This document shows, one piece after another, positions 24,801 through 31,300 of a stretch of DNA of 64,000 bases; within the stretch, counting starts at the first letter, position 1; each line of letters opens with the position of its first letter. The stretch lies in assembly GCA_009617715.1 (NCBI GenBank), contig VTFK01000111.1:434001-498000 (forward strand). Direction: 5' to 3'. A model generated the notes under the pieces. It saw only the letters and a program-made list of their open reading frames with translations. It was not told the origin of the DNA and made no database searches. Source of the DNA: Plectrocnemia conspersa (Eukaryota > Arthropoda > Insecta > Trichoptera > Polycentropodidae). A program made the position numbers and the translations under genes.

Positions 24801-27036
24801 ACGGGATTCGTTTTTAGTCCTAATTATCCATTTCCATATATACCGAAAATAGTTTGTAGGTGAGTGAAAAACATACTTTTGTAAGACTCGACTAGTTTTT
24901 ATTTTGATCGTAACTACATCTTTGTTCGTCTTGCAGATATTTTATTTACGGCATGCAGGACTCTCAGCACCTCGAAAGAGTACGTTTGGAATTCATTAAA
25001 TTTGAGATACCGAAAGGAGAAAAGGCGGGAGAGTGAGTACCTTTCGGCTCCGAATAGTCTTTCTTGAAGCGTTTTTAACAAATTATCATCTGCGTCGTTT
25101 CAGATCGGGGGCCGCGTGTACGGACGGTTACTTGAAGGTATATTTGAAAGGGCAGGAGGCGTCCGACTCGTACGACAAGTTCGACATGGATCTCTGCGGG
25201 GAGGTGTCTCCCTCCATAGCCGTGTCGGACGGGCCGCGGCTAGTCTTGGTCTTCAGCTCGGGAGATCTGTGGGGTCGAGGGTTCAAGGCGAAGTACTCTT
25301 TCGAAACTGGTGAGCCGTCGACTTCTCTCTCATAGTCTCTCGGAACGTTCGTTCAAATCCTATTCGCATTTCAGAGTACCGCATACCCGGCACGGCGGCT
25401 CCGGACGGCACTTGCTCGTTCACGTACAGAAGTTCGTCCAGAAAGAAAGGAGAGTTCAACTCGCCGCGTTATCCTTCCAACTACCCCTCCGAAACGAACT
25501 GCACGTACATGTTCCTGGCGACGCCCAACGAGCAGGTCACCATCGTGTTCGACCACTTCAAAGTCAAGGCGGATTCTGTGAATACCACTAAAGGAGCGTA
25601 TGGGTGAGTTTAGTCGAATCTAAGCGTGGTTAATTTTGAATCGTATCGTTGACTTCTAGGATTCGTTCGCAGGTCTTCCATATGCTACGAGGATTGGGTC
25701 GAAGTGTGGGGCGTCGGACGAGCCGGATGGTCTCCGCTCGGTCGGTACTGTGGTCTGACGGCTCCGGGTCCTCTGGTGTCGCCGAGGGGCGCTCTGGGCT
25801 TGGCCGTGCTGCTCCACACGGACTCCGAGGGGGTGGCCAGCGGCTTCAAAGCCAGATACACGTTCGAGGCGAGTACCGGTCGCCGCGACTCGGATCTCTC
25901 CCCCAATCTCGACGCGTCGTTTAAAGACGGACTATGCCGTTTCAGATCGCCAAGTCGATATTCGGGGACTGCGGAGGAAACATGTCCAACATGGAGTACG
26001 GCGTCATCACCAGCCCCAACTTCCCGGCTAACTACGACGGTCCGGGGCGCGGGCTCGCTTCCAAGACCTGCAACTGGTTCGTGTCCGCGAAGCCTCGCCA
26101 CAAGATCTTGCTCAACTTCGAGTTCTTCGCGGTCGAGGGCGATCCGCTAGGTGAGCGTCTTTCTATCTCTCTCTCGTTCCGTAGAGCGAAATAGCCGAAG
26201 CTGACGCGACCGTTTCGCTTTCAGGTCGCGGTTGCTCGGCGGCCGTTCTCAGACTGTGGTACGAAAACTCCGGTCCTCCCGTGGAGCTGTGCGGCGAGAA
26301 GCCGCTGGCGGAGAAGTGGCAGTACCTCACCGAAGCGAACAACCTCCGCATCACGTGAGCGCTCGTTTCCGGTCGTAGACCCGTCCCGGCGTAGCTCGAG
26401 ATAAACTATGCGCGTTTCAGGTTCATCTCGGCCGACAAGTCCGTCGGGGCGCAGGGCTGGCGAGCGGTGTGGACGGAGGTGAAGGAGATCGGCCCGAACG
26501 AGCCGTGCGACCAATTCTCATGCCAGAAGTCGTCGCTGTGCATATCGAACAAGCTCGCGTGCAACAGGGTGGAGAACTGCGGCGCGGACGACAACAGCGA
26601 CGAGACGCACTGTGAGTAGCGGGAGGTATAATTTAGAAGAGAGAGTGTGCCGGTGGAGTAGCGTAGTCTCGTGTAGTTCGCTCGATGAGCGGCGGTGGCG
26701 ATTCGATCGATCGGCGGTGTGCCCTGTGTGCAGGTCCCGCGCTGGGGACGGCCGAAGCCGGAGGAGCCGAGGAGCGCTGGTGGTCCTGGGGTCGCCGAGG
26801 CTGGTCCGGCTGGTGGGGCTGGTGGAGCTGGGCGTTGCTGGGGGGGCGACGGCGGTCGCGCTGGGCGCGGGGGTCTGGTACGCGCAGACGAGGAGGAGAC
26901 GCCGCCGACGGAGAGCCCGCTGCTGGCGCCTCCGCCGCCGCCGCGGGCCCCGCCCTCCGATGTCGGCGCGATCGCCGCCCCGCCGCCGCACTGCGACCCT
27001 TGCGGCGAGCGACTCGCCAACGCCGACACCGTCTGA
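12707..27036 (+). CDS. lev-10-like: LEV-10-like receptor-clustering protein: five CUB domains, LDLa, probable TM
   Basis: This is a type I membrane protein assembled from coding exons 12707..12817, 18622..18796, 22495..22521, 22594..22805, 23081..23288, 23372..23580, 24724..24859, 24937..25032, 25104..25309, 25375..25603, 25673..25868, 25946..26150, 26225..26354, 26421..26611 and 26734..27036. Phases agree at every junction up to the last exon. Five CUB domains are visible, each with the YxxxxxC / C-x(4)-Y-x-x-V pattern (EYMDVYS, DYVRVYD, GYLKVYL, DWVEVWG, with the fifth degenerate), followed by a six-cysteine LDLa module ending DDNSDETHC. The length with candidate exons X and Y is about 920 residues, close to nematode LEV-10, which has the same order and clusters acetylcholine receptors. 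Fly Neto (two CUBs plus LDLa) and Culd are alternatives. The start codon and signal peptide are not located, and the last exon has a frame problem. Confidence 0.85.
13440..14490 (-). pseudogene. Mariner/IS630-type transposase relic with duplicated C-terminal segment
   Basis: Read on the - strand from 14340 leftward, scattered frames keep transposase landmarks in the right order: KIFFSDEAHF, then VAIWCAL/GGVIGPYFF split over frames, then DIDVEDM, ATLNILLKKFTGRII, DVNWPPKSCDL and HVYADKPETF. A second copy of the last part (SHVYADEPEAFEHIKTNIRQ) lies at about 13500..13610, so the C-terminal region is present twice in tandem. Many stops and frameshifts make it dead. The right end (14405..14482) contains TTTGAACACGCGTTATT and GACAGCTGTCTGATTTACA, also found at 24231..24305 and, inverted, at 46119..46190. 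Confidence 0.75.
14590..15010 (-). repeat. Degraded tRNA-derived SINE-like region
   Basis: The left part (TGACAGGCCTAGTGTGTTAC, AATGGGATAA) resembles the body of the SINE family at 34165..34475 and 63112..63392. The right part contains TCCATATGGAATTCGAACCT, whose reverse complement carries a pol III B-box-like GGTTCGAATTCC. A related fragment is at 51270..51500. Confidence 0.4.
17985..18345 (+). pseudogene. Mariner transposase C-terminal fragment
   Basis: The + strand reads TKTMRFYLFYYGKSRVYADEP, then after a stop TLKHLKTNILKIMVTV and further residues. It is the same C-terminal segment (Y-A-D-x-P ... K-T-N-I) seen in the relic at 13.5 kb. It carries stops and lacks the catalytic part. Confidence 0.65.
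18622..18796 (+). CDS. Exon B, first half of CUB1
   Basis: Acceptor TTTTTTCCAG, donor GA|GTGAGT, phases 1 and 2. It reads CDQTFVSSGEEEGGTFSAPE and then the CUB core (CLYTFLAAPGQRVELVF, FNLRGKPQ). The first conserved cysteine is the second residue and the second is in QCLY. Confidence 0.92.
18797..22494. other. Intron inside CUB1, nothing recognised
   Basis: AT-rich intron of 3.7 kb. The fragment 21530..21600 (TTCACTAGTA..., CCAGTG, ATCTGGAAGGTGCTAGTAAA) belongs to the ACTAGT repeat family found at 49.5 and 57.5 kb. No exon, RNA gene or intact transposon is recognised. Confidence 0.4.
22495..22521 (+). CDS. 27-bp microexon C inserted in CUB1
   Basis: A pyrimidine-rich acceptor (CTTTATATTTTCAG) and a consensus donor (CCAGG|GTGAGT) frame 27 bases with phase 2 at both ends. 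Inclusion gives DGAAVGELPG before Cys-Val-His. Skipping it joins GA to A and gives GluCys, so both forms stay in frame. The insertion falls in the loop between the FNL strand and the C-x-x-EYMDVYS strand of CUB1. A cassette exon is therefore likely. Confidence 0.65.
22594..22805 (+). CDS. Exon D, second half of CUB1
   Basis: Acceptor ATACTTCAG, donor GACT|GTGAGT, phases 2 and 1. It reads CVHEYMDVYSE, then GGRYCGPIPPRRRVSLHRAV and a FFTDKPYTPP loop, ending YGNYRFIND. It holds the third and fourth cysteines of CUB1. Confidence 0.92.
23081..23288 (+). CDS. Exon E, first half of CUB2
   Basis: Acceptor CACATTTCAG, donor CA|GTGAGT, phases 1 and 2. It begins SEYAVGTAVEQAPCSFTIHE. CUB residues follow: GVLLSPTYPGAYPKGLYCAY and GQRIRIEFRDFDLFYGGP. 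Confidence 0.93.
23372..23580 (+). CDS. Exon F, second half of CUB2
   Basis: Acceptor GAATTCCAG, donor CTCG|GTGAGT, phases 2 and 1. It reads CPFDYVRVYDGPDNSSAQVG, then TYCGQQRNLVLYSSDERLLI and GFKGMFEFSESF. The D-Y-V-x-V-Y-D-G and CG motifs are typical of CUB domains. NNSS-type sites suggest glycosylation outside the cell. Confidence 0.94.
23640..23780 (-). repeat. Interspersed repeat unit in intron
   Basis: Contains TAACCGAGCGTTTCTACTGC, GCACGATTTTATTGC-TTTTGACGTG, AATACTACGAATCTTAATG and GGAAATATTAAAAA. These landmarks recur in either orientation at 46190, 47020, 47700, 52830, 53990 and 57270, showing one interspersed family with shared module order. Confidence 0.55.
23781..24310 (-). pseudogene. 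Mariner transposase relic, central part, with terminal sequence
   Basis: On the - strand a short frame reads LKPRDHGQ, stop, RIYTD, stop, VLQQQEVDAD, the segment that precedes the FSDEAHF motif in mariner-like transposases. The end at 24231..24305 (GTTGCAAACTAAGATTTCAC, TTGAACACGCGTGATTATTG, ACAGCTGTCTGATTTACAGC) matches the relic ends at 14.4 and 46.1 kb. The catalytic triad is missing and the frame is broken. Confidence 0.65.
24724..24859 (+). CDS. Exon G, start of CUB3
   Basis: Acceptor TTGTTTCAG, donor TGTAG|GTGAGT, phases 1 and 2. It reads DFISKNDAEHIRGSECDQKI, then ESTGFVFSPNYPFPYIPKIV. It contains the SPNYP motif and the first conserved cysteine. Codon use is less GC-biased than in the neighbouring exons. 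Confidence 0.9.
24937..25032 (+). CDS. Exon H, middle of CUB3
   Basis: Acceptor GTCTTGCAG, donor GA|GTGAGT, phases 2 and 2. It reads RYFIYGMQDSQHLERVRLEF and IKFEIPKGEKAG, the C-x-Y/F and V-x-L-x-F strands of the CUB fold. Confidence 0.9.
25104..25309 (+). CDS. Exon I, end of CUB3
   Basis: Acceptor CGTTTCAG, donor ACTG|GTGAGC, phases 2 and 1. It reads GAACTDGYLKVYLKGQEA, then DMDLCGEVSPSIAVSDGP and LVFSSGDLWGRGFKAKYSFE. It contains the second cysteine pair and the G-F-x-A-x-Y-x-F end of a CUB domain. Confidence 0.93.
25375..25603 (+). CDS. Exon J, first part of CUB4
   Basis: Acceptor CGCATTTCAG, donor TATGG|GTGAGT, phases 1 and 2. It reads EYRIPGTAAPDGTCSFTYRS, then FNSPRYPSNYPSETNCTYMF and VTIVFDHFKVKADSVNTT. 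The S-P-x-Y-P-x-x-Y-P motif is a clear CUB signature. Confidence 0.94.
25673..25868 (+). CDS. Exon K, second part of CUB4, ending at a GC donor
   Basis: The acceptor is TTCGTTCGCAG. The nearer TTCTAG at 25659 would put the CUB sequence out of frame. It reads SSICYEDWVEVWGVGRAG, then GRYCGLTAPGPLVSPRGALG and SGFKARYTFE. The end is set by the next exon: only GAG|GCGAGT after 25868 (phase 0) keeps the frame into IAKSIFGDCGG. Reading on through the intron goes out of frame with CUB5. Confidence 0.85.
25869..25945 (+). other. 77-bp GC-AG intron
   Basis: The intron begins GCGAGT and ends GCCGTTTCAG. No GT within reach gives the phase needed by the following exon. GC donors usually keep the other consensus bases, as here (GAG|GCGAGT). 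Confidence 0.75.
25946..26150 (+). CDS. Exon L, first part of CUB5
   Basis: Acceptor GCCGTTTCAG, donor CTAG|GTGAGC, phases 0 and 1. It reads IAKSIFGDCGGNMSNMEYGV, then ITSPNFPANYDGPGRGLASK and KILLNFEFFAVEGDPL. The I-x-S-P-N-F-P-x-N-Y motif is a clear CUB signature. Confidence 0.93.
26225..26354 (+). CDS. Exon M, middle of CUB5
   Basis: Acceptor CGCTTTCAG, donor ATCAC|GTGAGC, phases 1 and 2. It reads GRGCSAAVLRLWYENSGPPV, then ELCGEKPLAEKWQYLTEANN. It holds the C...CG pair of CUB5. Confidence 0.92.
26421..26611 (+). CDS. Exon N, end of CUB5 and LDLa module
   Basis: Acceptor GCGTTTCAG, donor CACT|GTGAGT, phases 2 and 1. After TFISADKSVGAQGWRAVWTE comes the LDLa module: CDQFSC, LC, AC, NC and DDNSDETH, with the sixth cysteine completed by the next exon. 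The D-x-x-D-x-S-D-E acidic end is the calcium-binding part of LDLa modules. Confidence 0.95.
26734..27036 (+). CDS. Exon O, last exon with probable TM and tail; frame unresolved
   Basis: The acceptor at CTGTGTGCAG completes the sixth LDLa cysteine (T+GT), which fixes the entry frame. That frame then becomes an implausible Trp-rich stretch. A hydrophobic helix followed by basic residues (LGVAGGATAVALGAGVWYA, then QTRRRR) appears in a second frame. A convincing acidic and proline-rich tail (DEEETPPTESPLLA ... GERLANADTV, stop TGA 27034..27036) appears in a third. Two single-base losses in the G-rich DNA (there is a G7 run near 26830..26845) would reconcile all three. The exon is real, but the sequence as given does not encode the tail in frame. 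Confidence 0.6.
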   Translation, partial: VPRWGRPKPEEPRSAGGPGVAEAGPAGGAGGAGRCWGGDGGRAGRGGLVRADEEETPPTESPLLAPPPPPRAPPSDVGAIAAPPPHCDPCGERLANADTV

Positions 27037-27074
27037 TGTCGCGCGCGCCAATCGAATATGTCGATCATGATAAA

Positions 27075-27080
27075 AATAAA
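27075..27080 (+). terminator. Polyadenylation signal of the LEV-10-like gene
   Basis: AATAAA lies 39 bases after the presumed stop codon at 27036. The 3' UTR would be very short. Confidence 0.6.
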
Positions 27081-27084
27081 ACGA

Positions 27085-28211
27085 TCAATTGTAGTCCACA
27101 TAAAAACTGTTTTATTCAAATATAAGAAAATCATCGCGCGACTATAACAAAATAGCCGACATAACTTCGACATAACGCGACTTCGACAAACATAACGTAC
27201 ATAGATAGATATGTATATATAATAATAATAATAATAACATAATTAGTAAGTGTGTGTGTTCGTGTGTGTGGGTGTTTGTGTGTGTCCGTGTGTGAGTGTG
27301 TGTTGTCTGTGTGTTTATCGTCATACCGAGTAAGCGATGTACGATTTTACTAAACGAGAAAATAGTCAAACGATTAAAAAATTTTAAAAAAAAAACGCGA
27401 TCGGGCGAATAAACCGTGAACCAAAGTTTACTTAGTTAAATTAGACAGTAGATACGAATAATTGCGGGTGGCGTGCCCCCTGCATAGTGTAATGCGTCTC
27501 CAGAACGAGGGGGTGAACCATCAGCGCGGCGATCACTTCCGAAGTGGAAATTTGCAAAGAAACTGGCGAACGACTCGACGCCGAACGTATATAATAACAG
27601 CCGATAAATACTTAAACAAAAGAAAAAAAATATTGCAACGCGATTTCGATAAAGAACAAATTTAACTCTCGATCGTAACGCAAAGCGCGCCGTGCGTCTC
27701 GCCTTCTTCGCGCGGTACCGTTAAAAATACTTTTACCTACTTAAAATCGTCTTCGACCTAATGGACGCATTACAGTCGTTTAAAGCTATCACAGTGGCCG
27801 CTAGCGACCGTAACACTTACACTGACTAATAGGACCGCTCTCCGCGCGCCCCGGTCCCCGAGCGGGTCGGCCGGGGCCGTCGCCCGTCGACGACGCTCGC
27901 TCCTCGCGCCGTTAAAAAATCTGACTCCGTTCTAACCGAGATCCCTAACGCGCACACCTATGCGCTTATAATAATATAATAATAATAATATTATATATAT
28001 ATATATATATATATAAAACAAAATCATTTAGTGAATATCTAAGGCTGTGTTAGACACAACGCGACGCGCGCGCACAAATATACATAACATACGTAGTATA
28101 CGATCACATTATTAATATTTTTAATTGAGCTTCTTGCAAACCGACAGTGAGTAATCTAAGTATATAAATTTGGAAGAGTCGCAGAAGAGACGGAGACGAG
28201 GACGCGAGCCC
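27085..28211 (-). other. 3' UTR of Syp with simple repeats
   Basis: This is the sequence between the Syp stop codon and the presumed polyadenylation signal. It contains an AAT run (27221..27238), a GT-rich stretch (27250..27315, CA-rich in the mRNA), an AT run (27991..28014) and CpG-rich segments. CA-rich and AU-rich tracts are common binding sites for hnRNP-type proteins, but no specific site is claimed. Confidence 0.6.
27111..27116 (-). terminator. Polyadenylation signal of Syp
   Basis: TTTATT on the + strand is AATAAA on the - strand. It lies 1.1 kb beyond the Syp stop codon and 31 bases from the signal of the facing gene. Confidence 0.5.
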
Positions 28212-28399
28212 CTAACTCCAGTTTTGGTAGGTATCCGGGTTCCACATCATCGGCGGCGGGCCTTCCATGCCGTTGGTCATGCTTCCTTCCGAGTATTGCA
28301 TCGGGGGTCCGCGATCGGCCCAGCCTCCCCATCCGCCTCCCATGCGACGCTTCGTGTCCCCCCCTTGGTTCTGGTGACTCCCTTCGAATTTTCGTTTAC
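28212..28399 (-). CDS. Syp: Syp last coding exon
   Basis: Acceptor CTTTTCAG (on the - strand), phase 1. It reads [18 protein letters not shown], then [20 protein letters not shown] and NPDTYQNWS, stop TAG at 28214..28212. The basic clusters KRK and KRR are the likely nuclear localisation signal. Confidence 0.95.
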
Positions 28400-31300
28400 C
28401 TGAAAAGTCAAAAAGGCGCAGTTAAAATCGGGCCGACTGAGCGAGCGGTTCAAACGGGACGATCTCGAAGAGAGGAAAAAGGACGGACGGATACCTAGGT
28501 TACTTTTGGATTCGGATCGCGTCGACGGGTACTTTTAAGGATTACGTGCATTTTTGCATAAAAACTGTAACAGAAATAGTTATAAAAAAAAACATAGGAA
28601 CGGAATTAATACTTCAGAGAGCAATCGACGAGAGTAGCTCACCTGGCAAATTTCCCTTGACGCGGGGGTTGCCACGATGATTGAGGCGAAGGGCGGACGG
28701 AGGAGGGCCACGATCGACGCGGCTGTTGACCGATCCAAGACTGTTGGCCCGTCGGCCCGCCCCACCTGCCCCAGGGCCCCGGGCCGCTCCACGCCCACGA
28801 AGGCCATCCTGCGCGAACAGATTCGTTTAGTCGACGCGACAAGCCGCAGATTTACGCGTCGACGTAATATTACAACATTTCATTAGTAAAAATATGACAA
28901 TACTCACGGTTTCGGAAAGCAAAGTAAAATTAATGCGACACGTAGATAAACACAAAATCATGTTAAAAACTCTTTAAAACTGTGTTAATGCGTATTAGTA
29001 CGTTAGAATACTCGAAATACTCTTTTATGCCAGTAAATCTAAGTAGTCGGTCAAGCGAAAAGCACAAACGAAATAAAATAATATAAAAGCAAAATAAGCA
29101 GTTAAAAAGCTCTAATAAAACGTATCTATATCCCTTGAAATGTTTCGTTCGACAGAAAAAGTTTAGTTAGTCGCGTCCGACTATGCGCGCTTCGAGTTAG
29201 AACAAATTCGACCGATCGTTCCGAGTTAACGCGCGAAAACGAGCCGCACGTCGCTCGTTCGAGGGCGACTGCTCTCGATCGATCGACGAGCGGCCGACGG
29301 TTAAAATATTTAATCATACTAAAAAATAAAATAACAAGTCTGTGAGAAATTGCAAATTATTCAAAATAATAAGTATATATATATATATATAAAAAAATAA
29401 ATAAAAAAATAATAAATAAATAATAAAAAAATAAAAATAAATGTGAAATAAAAGTATATAGATATGATTTGGGAAGACCCACCGGTGGAGCTCTGTTGCG
29501 GCCCTGATGGACCTGATTCGAAGGTTGTACGGGTGTGGCATAATCGTTATACTCATCGTAGTTTAAATAAGGCTCATTGTAGCCACCTCGGTAATCACCG
29601 TACCCGTAATACTCGAAATCATTATCTATAAACACACATAATAAATACAGAGCCCTTTAAAACACGCAAAAGCCAAAACAACTATCACTATGCTTAATTT
29701 ATATAAGTTTTCAATAAATCTTATCTATGTATGTAAATAATATAATATATATTATATATATATAAATAATTATGATATGTAAAAGTATGATATACGTTAC
29801 TCGCGATTCGTCGGCGCATGCACTGGACGACGTTTTCTCCTCTTCGGACGATAGCGTTTGAAATATATATTTAGAGTATACCGACTCGCGACGATAAAAA
29901 TCGGCACAGTTGTAAAAATGTGTATATTAATTGTAAACGTTATTTTGTACAAACATGTAACAACTGACGAATTCGACGCTATGATTTGTCAACATGATTT
30001 TTAAAAAATATAAACATTGTTGTCTAATTTGTTAATCATTTACGCCGTCTAATCCCGTTACCGTGAAATCCCAGTCTGTCGACGGACAGAGACGAGCGCG
30101 CTTGCGCTATTGTGTTATTTCTGTGAGGCTATATTTACGGAAACGTTGCGAAATGCGGTTAAGACACACGTAAAACGAGTATATTACAGCGGGAGGAAAA
30201 CGACTACGATCGCGACCGGACTGGAAGGCGATCTCCGACACCGATAGGGGAATATGCAGCATTACATTAGTCGACGACAGTCACATAGCAAACGTACAGA
30301 GCGTTTATGGGGTTAAAACTTCACGCAAAATCCACTCACACACGTATAAATGTAGCGATACGATTAGTATTGTTAATGAAGCATTTACTACTAGACGAGC
30401 GGGACGCTTACCGTAATTATCTCTATCCATCGTGCCCCGGTATTGACCGAACCGCCCTCGCCCGACGGCGCCCATCTGAGATGGAGAGCATCTGCAAAGA
30501 GACACGGAGCTGTTGAATCGACGGAGGCCGCGTAGAGCGCCGCATATCGTCAAAGACATACCCTCCCCTGCCGTGCATCATTTGCAGTAGCCTCCTCTCT
30601 CTGGCTCGCAACACTTCCTCCTTCTTCTTCTTGTCCGAGGGAGGTTTAGCTAGAGATACTTCGATATGAGATCCGTTGGCGTCCTTGCCGTCGAGGTCGT
30701 TCATCGCCTGAAACCGAACGGTCGCAGTCAACGCCGGTACGTTTAGATACGCGAATCGTAAAACTGTATCGACTCACTTTAACGGCGTTGTCCCTGTCGG
30801 CGAAGTGTATAAATGCATAGTCTTTAATTTTTTTAACGCGTTCTACTTTTCCATAATTTTCGAACATGTCTTTTAACGTCTCTTCCGATATTTCGTGGGT
30901 TAAGTTTCTAACGTATAAGACTTTGACCTGAAAAGGAAGCAATTAGCGCATTAACGAGAGATAAAAGATAAAAATAACAAACGAGCGTACTTTGCTCATC
31001 GTCTGCTCGTCCGGCTCCTCCTGAGGATCCGCCCAGTCGACGATTATATCGCACCCCCACACCTGGAACGAGATGGAACGTTTAAACAAAAAGGCTCAGT
31101 AGGTAGGCGCCTTCTCTGAAGAGACGATCGGCGAAAACGTACTTTTATTCGTCCGGTGCCCAGTCTTCGCTTCGCGAGCGACGCGGCTTTATGAGAGTCG
31201 TATTCTAGGAAACAAAATCCGCGATTTTTTTTCTTGTCGTCCGGAGAACTGTATATGATAACTTCCATCAGTCCAGCTGTAACACAAAATCGAATTCGCT

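Noticed and set aside
26406..27173. 255-codon open frame on the - strand opposite the LDLa/TM exons
   Set aside because: GC-rich antisense shadow. It covers coding exons of the + strand gene, has a low-complexity Pro/Ala/Ser make-up and shows no domain.
27245..27315. GT-rich stretch as a functional or CRISPR-like repeat
   Set aside because: It is an ordinary GT/CA microsatellite in a 3' UTR. There are no regular spacers.
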